Shown in pieces: positions 1 to 6,378 of a stretch of DNA of 11,030 nt. A program made the translations under genes and the position numbers. The stretch comes from an uncultured Ruaniaceae bacterium (GTDB lineage Bacteria > Actinomycetota > Actinomycetes > Actinomycetales > Beutenbergiaceae), in the NCBI GenBank assembly GCA_947251855.1, contig CAMXUZ010000266.1, positions 1 through 11,030 of the forward strand. The letters run 5' to 3'. A model generated the notes under the pieces. It searched no databases, had not been told where the DNA came from, and worked only from the letters and a program-made list of their open reading frames with translations. The first letter of the stretch is position 1, and every line of letters starts with the position of its first letter.

Positions 1-372
1 GATCATCCCTAGAATCGCCACCGAGGTGCCGAGCACGGAGAGCGCCACCACCGCGCCCGTGACAATGTGAAGGTTGATCGCGCCGTAACCGGGGCGCCAC
101 GCGCGCAGGGTGAGGAGCATGGAGAGGACAACGAGGGCACCGAGGATCCCGGAGGCAGCCGCGAGCACGGGGTGGCCTTGGCGTTCAGCAGCGAAGGCGA
201 GGGCGAAGCAGCCCACCCCCGCCGCGAGCACGGTGCGTTGCCAGGAGAGCACCGTCCGTTGGGGTTGCGCGCCCGGGTCCCCTTCGAGGCCGGAGGCGTG
301 GAGCGCCTGCAGGTTCCGCAGATCCCAGAACGTTCTCAGGGTGCGAAGCGAGACGAGGCGCCGGCGGCTCAT
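1..372 (-). CDS. DUF202 family small membrane protein, 3' end cut by window edge
   Basis: An open frame runs from an ATG at 372 to the left edge without a stop, giving at least 124 residues. After a basic, amphipathic N-terminus (about residues 1-35) comes the motif QRTVLSWQRTVLAAG, a good match to the ER-T-xLxWxRT core of DUF202 (PF02656, YidH-like). Three hydrophobic segments follow, at about 45-60, 68-88 and 103-124, with a short basic loop (LRAWRPGYG) before the third. The third segment reaches the window edge, so the protein is probably nearly complete. Its ATG overlaps the TGA of the DUF202 gene upstream (ATGA, 369-372), which implies translational coupling. The family has no firmly established function; it is an integral inner-membrane protein. 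The family call is fairly secure, but the true C-terminus is not visible. Confidence 0.8.
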   Translation of the reverse strand, partial: MSRRRLVSLRTLRTFWDLRNLQALHASGLEGDPGAQPQRTVLSWQRTVLAAGVGCFALAFAAERQGHPVLAAASGILGALVVLSMLLTLRAWRPGYGAINLHIVTGAVVALSVLGTSVAILGMI

Positions 373-773
373 GAGATCACGAACTGGATCACGGCGTAGC
401 CCGCGAGCAGCACGGCGATGAGGGCAATGCTCGTCGCGAGGATGGGCAGGAGCTGCGGGGGCGGGAGCGGCTTGCCGAGCCGGAGCGCCCGCTCCGAGCG
501 CCGCCATTGGAAGATCGCGCTGATCGCGAGGATACCGCCCGCAACGCAGGCGAGGGCGGCGAGCACTTCGAGGATGCGGTCGCCGTGGGTGAAACTCGCG
601 AGCGTCGTCAGGGCTACTCCCCCGGCGACCAACGCGAGCGCCGTGCGCAGCCACGCGAGCGCCGTGCGTTCGTTCGCTAACGAGAACCGCGCGTCGGGAT
701 CCGATCCCACCGAGTACACCGAGGCGGGGCGGCGCCCGTCTGCTCGTGAGAGGTCTTCGTCTTTAGTAGTCAT
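369..773 (-). CDS. DUF202 (YidH-like) integral membrane protein
   Basis: This encodes a 134-residue protein if the ATG at 773 is used. The frame also allows a GTG at 800, nine codons earlier, but a -10-like CATAAT (784-789) lies between the two starts and favours 773. Residues 1-27 are polar and probably cytoplasmic. The DUF202 signature DARFSLANERTALAWLRTALALV follows (shown in part: ANERTALAWLRTALA). Three hydrophobic spans sit at about 41-58, 68-86 and 108-133, with a basic loop QWRRSERALRLGKP between spans two and three. That length and topology are typical of the family. It lies 52 bp downstream of the sulfatase on the same strand and overlaps the next DUF202 gene by 4 bp. No biochemical role is established for the family. 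Membership is clear from the motif; any functional statement would be a guess. Confidence 0.88.
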   Translation of the reverse strand: MTTKDEDLSRADGRRPASVYSVGSDPDARFSLANERTALAWLRTALALVAGGVALTTLASFTHGDRILEVLAALACVAGGILAISAIFQWRRSERALRLGKPLPPPQLLPILATSIALIAVLLAGYAVIQFVIS

Positions 774-783
774 TTCTCGTTCT

Positions 784-789
784 ATTATG
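784..789 (-). promoter_or_regulatory. Possible -10 box for the DUF202 gene pair
   Basis: On the minus strand the hexamer CATAAT differs from TATAAT at one position, in otherwise G+C-rich DNA. It ends 10 nt before the ATG at 773, so a start 6-7 nt downstream would leave a leader of only 3-4 nt. No strong Shine-Dalgarno is visible (only ACGAGAA next to the ATG), which fits leaderless or near-leaderless translation. No convincing -35 was found; the best candidate is TTCGTT about 18 nt upstream. If real, the DUF202 pair is transcribed independently of the sulfatase. Confidence 0.35.
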
Positions 790-825
790 CCGCGCTTCAC
801 CCGCCCGAACGAACCGGCCGGTGCG

Positions 826-2346
826 CTACACGCCCGCCACGGCGTCGTAATCCGATTGGGAGATGCCGGTCATCGGGACGTCGAAATCCGTCACCGCGAG
901 CATCCACCGGGCGAAGGCCTTGTCGCCGCGCTCATGCAACAAGTGGTAGAGGCGGGTCGCCAACTCCTTGCGGATGTGCTCGTATCCGGGATGGTCGTAG
1001 AGGTTGACGAGCTCGTCGGGGTCGTTGCCCCGGTCGTAGAGCTCGCTGATCGATTCCGGGCTTACGACGAGTTTGTATCCGCGGGTGATGAGCGTGCGTT
1101 GTTGCAGTGGGAAATGGTGGCCGTGGAACTCACAGATGATGTCCTCCCGCCACGCCTCGGTGTTGGCGCCCCACTCCAGATCCAGCAACGAGCGACCGTC
1201 AACGACCTTGGCGCTATCCAGGCCCGCGAGGTCGAGGATCGTCGCCGGAATGTCGATGAGGGAGACGAACGCATCGGACTGCCCGCTGTGGGACACCGCG
1301 GGGACGTGAACGAGCAGGGGGATGTTGAGGATGTCGTCGTAGGCGGCCGGTCCCTTGTCGTTGAGCCGGTGCGCGCCGGTGAACTCCCCGTGGTCGGCAG
1401 TGAAGAAGATGCTCGTCTCCTCCCGAAGCCCCTGCCGGTCCAGTTCCTCGAGCAGCAGCCCGACCTCGTGGTCGATCATCGCCACGTACCCGCGGTAGAT
1501 CGCGATGATTTTCCGCCACTGCTCCGCTTCGAACGAGTCCGCGGACCAGTAGGTGGAGTAATTCTTCTGCACCTGCGGTTTGTTCGCGAAGGTTTCCGCG
1601 AAGGAACCGGGGAGCTCGACGTCGCTGGGGTCGATGAGGTCGAAGAACTCATCGGGCAGGAAGTAGGGCAGGTGCGGCCCGAAGTAGTGCACGTGCAGGC
1701 AGAACGGTTTCTCCTCGGCTCGCCAATCCTCAGCGTAGGAACGCAACCGTCTCAGGCTGAGTTCGGTGAGGAACCGTTCGAAGGTCGCTTCCACGGGCTG
1801 CTGTAAGCGGGCAGCGAGCACGTGGCCCGGGCGCCCGCCGGGGAGCTCCCCTTGCACCGGATCGGTCACCCGCACCGGCGGGTAGCCGTTCTCCTCCAGC
1901 CACGCGACGTACCGCGGGTCGCTGACGGGGTTGATCGCCCCGACGAACGAATCGTCGTCGATCCCGAACGCCTCGGGGCCGTTCTCCTCCCCCACGTGGA
2001 ATTTTCCTACGAGGCCGACGTTGTATCCGGCGTCCCGAAGCTCTTGGGTGTAGGTCCAGGCTCCCGGCGAGAGCTCGGTGGAGTAGCCGATGTTCCATTC
2101 GTGGTTCGCGAGCACTTTGTGCCGGAAGGGGGCGCTGCCGGTGAGCAGGCTCGCGCGGGCAGGCGTGCAGATCGGGGTGGGCGTGACCGCCTCGGTGAAC
2201 GCGAACCCTTCGGCGGCGAGGCGATCGATGTTCGGCGTATGCACCCCCGTGGCCTCTCCCTTGATGAGTGCACCGATGGTGCCGACCCGGTGCTGATCGG
2301 TCATGATGACCAACATGTTCCGAGGGCGCTGGGACTTGGCAGTCAA
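826..2346 (-). CDS. Type I (formylglycine-dependent) sulfatase, cytosolic arylsulfatase/choline-sulfatase-like
   Basis: The 506-residue protein is predicted to hydrolyse a sulfate ester or sulfamate. The first strand RPRNMLVIMTDQHR (7-20) carries the first metal ligand, D17. Residues 60-64 are C-T-P-A-R, the C-x-P-x-R sulfatase motif; C60 would become formylglycine, and R64 and the following SLLTG complete the signature. Other active-site elements are VGKFH (113-117, Lys115), the FGPHLPY segment (222-228), TADHGEFTGAH (316-326, metal ligands D318 and H319) and the DKG lysine (K332). The C-terminus has the usual ELYDRGNDPDELVNLYDHP substrate-side element. There is no signal peptide, so it should act in the cytosol. 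The start is TTG at 2346 with GGAAG just upstream; an in-frame TGA closes the frame four codons earlier, and an ATG at 2316 would remove the conserved RPRN. It is divergent from FGE. The sulfatase call is secure; the substrate is not. Confidence 0.93.
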   Translation of the reverse strand: MTAKSQRPRNMLVIMTDQHRVGTIGALIKGEATGVHTPNIDRLAAEGFAFTEAVTPTPICTPARASLLTGSAPFRHKVLANHEWNIGYSTELSPGAWTYTQELRDAGYNVGLVGKFHVGEENGPEAFGIDDDSFVGAINPVSDPRYVAWLEENGYPPVRVTDPVQGELPGGRPGHVLAARLQQPVEATFERFLTELSLRRLRSYAEDWRAEEKPFCLHVHYFGPHLPYFLPDEFFDLIDPSDVELPGSFAETFANKPQVQKNYSTYWSADSFEAEQWRKIIAIYRGYVAMIDHEVGLLLEELDRQGLREETSIFFTADHGEFTGAHRLNDKGPAAYDDILNIPLLVHVPAVSHSGQSDAFVSLIDIPATILDLAGLDSAKVVDGRSLLDLEWGANTEAWREDIICEFHGHHFPLQQRTLITRGYKLVVSPESISELYDRGNDPDELVNLYDHPGYEHIRKELATRLYHLLHERGDKAFARWMLAVTDFDVPMTGISQSDYDAVAGV

Positions 2347-2390
2347 GGTCTTCCGTCATTCCTTTCACGTCTGCGGTACGCGGGGCTGCG

Positions 2391-2412
2391 ATACCCCCAA
2401 CTACGAGGGTAT
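2391..2412. promoter_or_regulatory. 22-bp inverted repeat in the sulfatase/FGE divergent promoter region
   Basis: The sequence reads ATACCCCC, a 6-nt spacer AACTAC, then GAGGGTAT. The outer six bases are perfectly complementary, and seven of eight match across the whole arm. It lies between the two divergent starts: 44 bp from the sulfatase TTG and 44 bp from the FGE ATG. On the minus strand it contains TACCCT, which fits TANNNT and could be the sulfatase -10. Its position makes an operator serving both genes plausible. The TACCC...GGGTA composition recalls operators of the CsoR/RcnR (DUF156) metal-responsive family, but the spacing here is wider than the copper operators I recall. The regulator is therefore unknown. 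Confidence 0.5.
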
Positions 2413-2444
2413 ACGCCCGGCCCGGCCGCTCCGCGCGATCGATC

Positions 2445-2450
2445 TACACT
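2445..2450 (+). promoter_or_regulatory. Probable -10 box of the FGE gene (leaderless transcript)
   Basis: TACACT fits the actinobacterial -10 pattern TANNNT. It ends 6 nt before the FGE ATG at 2457, so transcription would begin at or within a base or two of that start codon. The only Shine-Dalgarno-like element, GGAG at 2451-2454, is 2 nt from this ATG and would lie at or upstream of the transcript start. No recognisable -35 is present 17 bp upstream, where the sequence is CCGGCC. Leaderless mRNAs are common in Actinomycetota. Confidence 0.5.
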
Positions 2451-2456
2451 GGAGCC

Positions 2457-3356
2457 ATGACGATGGTTCTCATCCCGGGCGGCACATTCTCGATGGGTTC
2501 GAATGCGCACTATCCCGAAGAACGACCGCAGCACCCGGTTGAGATCGAACCATTCCACCTCGATCGCCATCCGGTGACGAACGCCCAGTTCGCGGAGTTC
2601 GTCCGCGATACCGGTTACCTCACGACGGCCGAGCAACCGCTCGAGGGGCCGGAGTTCGCCGCCGTTCCGCCCGAACAGCGCCAGCCGGGAAGCCTGTGTT
2701 TCACGCCCACGCCCGGGCCGGTGGACTTGCGCAATTGGCGGCTGTGGTGGCGCTGGCAGACCGGCGCGAATTGGCGGCACCCGCAGGGGCCACAATCCAC
2801 GATCACCGGGAGTGAGGACCACCCGGTCGTGCACGTGAGCTACGTCGACGCCGCCGCATACGCGAAGTGGGCGGGCAAACGCCTGCCGACGGAGGCGGAG
2901 TGGGAACGCGCCGCCTGGGCCGGCAACGAGGGGGAGGAATTCGCGTGGGGCAGCGAACTCTTCCCCACCAGCGGGCTCATGGCGAACACGTGGCAGGGGA
3001 AATTCCCCTACCTCAACACCGGGGCGAACGGCTGGCGGGGCACCTCACCCGTCGGAAGTTTCCCCGCGAACGACTTCGACCTGTTCGACATGATCGGCAA
3101 CGTCTGGGAGTGGACCTCCACCCTCTACTCTCCCAGCCACGCGGCCCGACCGAACCCAGCCGCGCAGGCCCCGACCTGCGGGTGCAGCCCCGAGAGCATG
3201 CGCCCCGACCCGGAGGTCTCGCACGTTACCAAGGGCGGCTCGCACCTGTGCGCGCCGGAGTATTGCCGGCGGTACCGGCCCGCGGCGCGCAGCCCGCAGA
3301 CCGAGGATTCCGCAACGAGCCACCTGGGTTTCCGTTGCGCTCGTGACGCCGAGTAA
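2457..3356 (+). CDS. Formylglycine-generating enzyme (FGE, SUMF1 family)
   Basis: The 299-residue protein oxidises the cysteine of a sulfatase C-x-P-x-R motif to Cα-formylglycine using O2 and a Cu(I) site. The frame starts MTMVLIPGGTFSMGS, the usual FGE-sulfatase domain opening (PF03781). It continues with ANWRHPQGP (104-112), HPVVHVSYVDAAAYAKWAG (122-140), KRLPTEAEWERAA (141-153) and IGNVWEWT (213-220). The hallmark is KGGSHLCAPEYCRRYRPAAR near residues 259-278, with both catalytic, copper-binding cysteines present at C265 and C270, so this is a true FGE rather than an EgtB or other family relative. Length matches actinobacterial FGEs of about 300 residues. There is no signal peptide. The start is ATG 2457 if the mRNA is leaderless; ATG 2463, 8 nt after GGAG, is the alternative and loses only two residues. 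It is divergent from the sulfatase, its obvious client, and may serve others elsewhere. Confidence 0.95.
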   Translation: MTMVLIPGGTFSMGSNAHYPEERPQHPVEIEPFHLDRHPVTNAQFAEFVRDTGYLTTAEQPLEGPEFAAVPPEQRQPGSLCFTPTPGPVDLRNWRLWWRWQTGANWRHPQGPQSTITGSEDHPVVHVSYVDAAAYAKWAGKRLPTEAEWERAAWAGNEGEEFAWGSELFPTSGLMANTWQGKFPYLNTGANGWRGTSPVGSFPANDFDLFDMIGNVWEWTSTLYSPSHAARPNPAAQAPTCGCSPESMRPDPEVSHVTKGGSHLCAPEYCRRYRPAARSPQTEDSATSHLGFRCARDAE

Positions 3357-3376
3357 ATCTTAAGACCGAGCAAACC

Positions 3377-4666
3377 TCAGGGCTGCACGGTTTCCAGCAC
3401 GATCGAGGCCGCCCCCGGTCCAGCAGAATCGGCGACGGCGTAGGCCCCGTCCAGCGCATCGGTCGCCCGGGCGATCCGTTCGGGTGTGTCGGTGTGCAGG
3501 GTGAGCAGCGGCTCACCTGCCTGCACCCGCTCCCCGGGCTTGGCGTGCAGCTCGATCCCCGCGGCGGCCTGCACCGGTTCGTTGCGCGCGGCGCGGCCTG
3601 CTCCCAGTCGCCACGCGGCCACCCCCACGGCGTAGGCGTCCAGGGTGGTGAGCACCCCGGAAGCGGGGGCGTCAATGGTTTCGGTGTGCTTCGCCGTCGG
3701 CAATGGCGCATCCGGGTCTCCGTCCTGCGCGGCGACCATTCTGCGCCACACGTCCATCGCTCGTCCGTCGCGCAGCGCTTCGGCGGGGTCGACGTCGCCC
3801 TTGCCGGCCGCGGCAAGCATGTGGCGCGCGAGTTCCACCGTGAGTTCCACGACGTCGCCGGGCCCTCCCCCGGCGAGCACCTCGACCGATTCGCGCACTT
3901 CGAGGCCGTTGCCCACCGTCCGCCCGAGCGGGGTGTGCATGTTCGTGATGAGCGCGCTGGTGGTCACGCCGGCGTCGGTGCCGAGATCGACCATCGTGCG
4001 GGCGAGTTCGCGGGCGTCCTCGAGGTGCTTCATGAACGCGCCGGAGCCGACCTTGACGTCGAGTACGAGTGCACCGGTGCCCTCGGCGATCTTCTTGGAC
4101 ATGATCGAGGAGGCGATGAGCGGGATGGCTTCGACGGTGCCGGTGACGTCGCGCAGGGCGTACAGTTTCCGGTCCGCTGGCGCGAGGCCGGAACCGGCCT
4201 GGCAGATGACGGCCCCGACGCCGGCGAGTTGGGTCATCATCTCCTCGTTGCTCAGCGCCGCCCGCCACCCGGGGATCGCTTCCATCTTGTCCAGGGTCCC
4301 CCCGGTGTGGCCCAGGCCCCGCCCGGAGAGTTGGGGCACGGCCACCCCGTGCGCGGCGACGAGCGGGGCGAGGGGAAGGGTGATCTTATCCCCGACCCCG
4401 CCGGTGGAGTGCTTATCTGCGGTCGGCGCATCGAGGGCGCCGAAGCTCATCCGTTCACCGGAGTCGATCATCGCGGTGGTCCAGCGGGAGATCTCGCGGC
4501 GGTTCATGCCGTTGAGGAGGATCGCCATCGCGAGCGCGGACATCTGCTCCTCCGCGACCACCTCGCGGGTGTAGGCGTCGATGACCCAATCGATCTGCGC
4601 GTCGCTGAGCTCGCGCGAGTCCCGCTTCGCGGCGATGATCTCTACGGCGTCGAATGCTTCCACCAT
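3377..4666 (-). CDS. deoA: Thymidine phosphorylase / pyrimidine-nucleoside phosphorylase
   Basis: The 429-residue enzyme phosphorolyses thymidine and deoxyuridine, and uridine too if it is the broad-specificity PyNP type, to free base and (deoxy)ribose-1-phosphate. It shows the alpha-helical N-terminal domain (1-65), the phosphate-binding loop DKHSTGGVGDK (84-94), the family signature SGRGLGHTGGTLDKME (114-129), and the base-contacting segment LRDVTGTVEAIPLIASSIMSKK with R172, S187 and K191 (171-192, quoted in part: SSIMSKK). The C-terminal PYNP_C-type domain is at about 340-410. Length is typical. The ATG at 4666 has AAGGAG six bases upstream. It is the last gene of the nucleoside operon, 15 bp after cdd, and ends 20 bp from the convergent FGE gene. 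I see no rho-independent terminator there. Sequence alone does not separate DeoA from Pdp; no deoC or deoB is in this window to use the sugar phosphate. Confidence 0.94.
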   Translation of the reverse strand: MVEAFDAVEIIAAKRDSRELSDAQIDWVIDAYTREVVAEEQMSALAMAILLNGMNRREISRWTTAMIDSGERMSFGALDAPTADKHSTGGVGDKITLPLAPLVAAHGVAVPQLSGRGLGHTGGTLDKMEAIPGWRAALSNEEMMTQLAGVGAVICQAGSGLAPADRKLYALRDVTGTVEAIPLIASSIMSKKIAEGTGALVLDVKVGSGAFMKHLEDARELARTMVDLGTDAGVTTSALITNMHTPLGRTVGNGLEVRESVEVLAGGGPGDVVELTVELARHMLAAAGKGDVDPAEALRDGRAMDVWRRMVAAQDGDPDAPLPTAKHTETIDAPASGVLTTLDAYAVGVAAWRLGAGRAARNEPVQAAAGIELHAKPGERVQAGEPLLTLHTDTPERIARATDALDGAYAVADSAGPGAASIVLETVQP

Positions 4667-4681
4667 GTACTTCTCCTTGCT

Positions 4682-5083
4682 CTACGGTTGCACCGTTGCG
4701 AGGTCCTCGGGTCCGAACGCATCGGGCAGGACCTGGGTCATCGGTTTGATTCCGGAGACGGTCTCCACCAACAGGTCGGGCCCACCATGTTCCCATAACA
4801 ACTGCCGGCACCGGCCGCAGGGCATGATCACCTTGCCGTTGGCGTTGCAGCAGGTGAACGCGACGAGCCGCCCACCGCCGCCGGTGATGAGGGCGGAGAC
4901 GAGCGAGCACTCCGCGCACAGGGTGACGCCGTAGGCGGCGTTCTCGATGTTGCAGCCCACGATGATCTCACCGGAGTCGGTGAGCGCCGCCGCCCCGACC
5001 GGATAGTTGGAGTAGGGCACGTAGGCGTTCTGGACGACGTCGCGGGCGGCGCGTCGAAGCGCGTCCCAATCGATCGTGGCCAT
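4682..5083 (-). CDS. cdd: Cytidine deaminase
   Basis: The 133-residue zinc enzyme deaminates cytidine and deoxycytidine to uridine and deoxyuridine. All landmarks of the small homotetrameric class are visible: YVPYSNYPVGAA (21-32), the substrate loop CNIENAAYGVTLCAE (44-58) with zinc ligand C56 and catalytic E58, and PCGRC (88-92) with zinc ligands C89 and C92. The length is standard. The ATG at 5083 is preceded by AGGAGG four bases upstream, 14 bp after the stop of the permease gene. The open frame extends far upstream, but that part overlaps the permease in another frame and is not coding. Sitting between a nucleoside transporter and deoA, it feeds imported cytidine into the uridine/deoxyuridine branch that DeoA then cleaves. 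It is a soluble cytosolic protein. I see nothing unusual in it. Confidence 0.96.
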   Translation of the reverse strand: MATIDWDALRRAARDVVQNAYVPYSNYPVGAAALTDSGEIIVGCNIENAAYGVTLCAECSLVSALITGGGGRLVAFTCCNANGKVIMPCGRCRQLLWEHGGPDLLVETVSGIKPMTQVLPDAFGPEDLATVQP

Positions 5084-5097
5084 GGAACCTCCTGAAG

Positions 5098-6378
5098 TTA
5101 GTCCGGTGGGTAGGGCTTGCCCTCGGCCGCGGGGGGCCGGAATCTTCCGACCACGCCGGCGACGGCGAAGATCGTCGCGAGGTAGGGCAGCATCGCAAGG
5201 AGCTCCGAGGGCACGACCGAGCCGATATTCCCCAGGACCCGCCGGAGGGAGTCGAAGAAACCGAACAGCACCGCCGCGGCGAGCGCGCCCGTGGGGTTCC
5301 ACCGGCCGAGGATCATCGCGGCGAGGGCGATATAGCCGCGCCCCTGGGTAGCTTCCTTCGTGAACGCGAGCCCCGCGGAGACGATCGCCGCGCCGCCGAA
5401 GCCGGCCACCGCCCCGCCGAACAGGATGTTCCGGTAGCGGGTGCGGTTGACCTTGATCCCGACCGTGTCGGCCGCCTTGGGGTGCTCCCCGACCGAGCGC
5501 ATCCGCAGGCCCCAGCGGGAGCGGAAGATCATGAACTGCAGCGCGAATACCCCCACGATCATCGTGTACACGATGACGTTCTGGTTGAACAGGGCCTGGC
5601 CGATGACGGGAATGTCCGCGAGCAGCGGGATCCGCCACGCGCCCACCGGGGGCGGAGTGCGCAGGGACTGGTTCTGGGTGAGCACCGTGGAGAACAGGTA
5701 GTTGGTGAGCCCGAGCACGAGCACGTTGAGCACGACCCCGACGATGATCTGGTCGACCCGATATTTGATCGTGAACACCGCGAGGAGCACGCTCACGAGC
5801 GCACCCGCGATGGGCGCGGCGATGAGGCCGATATAGAAATTGCCCGTGGCCGCGCCGATGATCGCCGTCATGAATGCGCCCGCGAGCAGTTGACCCTCGA
5901 TGGCGATGTTGATCGTTCCCGAGCGTTCGCACAGCACCCCGGCGAGCGCGCCGAAGCACAGCGGGAGCGAGGCGGTCACGGTGGTCGCGAGGAGGAACGG
6001 GACGGCGAGGCCGTAGTCGTTGCCGGCGATCACCCACACGAGCATCGCGAGCACCACCGCGAGGCCGTAACCGATGACGACCCACTTGGGCAGTTTGCGC
6101 CGGTTGAGGGCGATCCAGAACGCGGCGAGCGCGAGCAGCAGGGCGACCGCCATGAGCAGCAGGGCCGCGCCCTTGCTCGGCACGGTGAGGTTGGGCAGTT
6201 GGAACGTGTCTCGGCGCGTGTCGGAGAGGACGAAGGTCGATTCTCCGCCGGGGCCGAACAGGATGAACAGGATGAGCCCGACGACGGCGATCGTCGCCAG
6301 GATGATCGGGGTTCGGATGGCGAGCTTCGTCTTGGTGGATTCCACTTCTTCATCCACGTCGAGGGCGGGCGCGCTCAT
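5098..6378 (-). CDS. Nucleoside ABC transporter permease (second subunit, NupQ-like)
   Basis: The 426-residue polytopic membrane protein belongs to the branched-chain/ribose-type permease family (BPD_transp_2, PF02653). It forms half of the transmembrane channel with the preceding permease. Hydrophobic segments include about 25-42, 70-90, 100-118, 124-150, 163-203, 209-232, 266-284, 317-337, 347-375 and 392-411. Family motifs include the ERSGTINIAIEGQLLAGAF stretch (151-169), typical of nucleoside/BMP-linked permeases (compare NIGxEGQ), and the cytoplasmic coupling-helix region MRSVGEHPKAADTVGI (293-308). There is an extracytoplasmic stretch of about 25 residues (43-68) between the first two segments. 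ATG 6378 overlaps the stop of the upstream permease (ATGA, 6375-6378) and has AAGGAGG seven bases before it, so the two permeases are translationally coupled. The frame stays open well upstream of this start, but that part overlaps permease one out of frame. The substrate is inferred from cdd and deoA downstream. Confidence 0.92.
   Translation of the reverse strand: MSAPALDVDEEVESTKTKLAIRTPIILATIAVVGLILFILFGPGGESTFVLSDTRRDTFQLPNLTVPSKGAALLLMAVALLLALAAFWIALNRRKLPKWVVIGYGLAVVLAMLVWVIAGNDYGLAVPFLLATTVTASLPLCFGALAGVLCERSGTINIAIEGQLLAGAFMTAIIGAATGNFYIGLIAAPIAGALVSVLLAVFTIKYRVDQIIVGVVLNVLVLGLTNYLFSTVLTQNQSLRTPPPVGAWRIPLLADIPVIGQALFNQNVIVYTMIVGVFALQFMIFRSRWGLRMRSVGEHPKAADTVGIKVNRTRYRNILFGGAVAGFGGAAIVSAGLAFTKEATQGRGYIALAAMILGRWNPTGALAAAVLFGFFDSLRRVLGNIGSVVPSELLAMLPYLATIFAVAGVVGRFRPPAAEGKPYPPD

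Noticed and set aside
418..1806. Long plus-strand open frame (462 codons) opposite the sulfatase
   Set aside because: It lies antisense to a gene with clear catalytic motifs, has no family resemblance, and is the expected product of G+C-rich codon bias.
3494..4798. Plus-strand frame of 434 codons opposite deoA and cdd
   Set aside because: It is antisense to two enzymes with complete motifs and has no plausible start signal.
4682..6085. A 467-codon frame suggesting a long N-terminal extension of cytidine deaminase
   Set aside because: The deaminase has a strong Shine-Dalgarno and ATG at 5083 and normal family length; the extension is an Arg-rich shadow of the permease gene.
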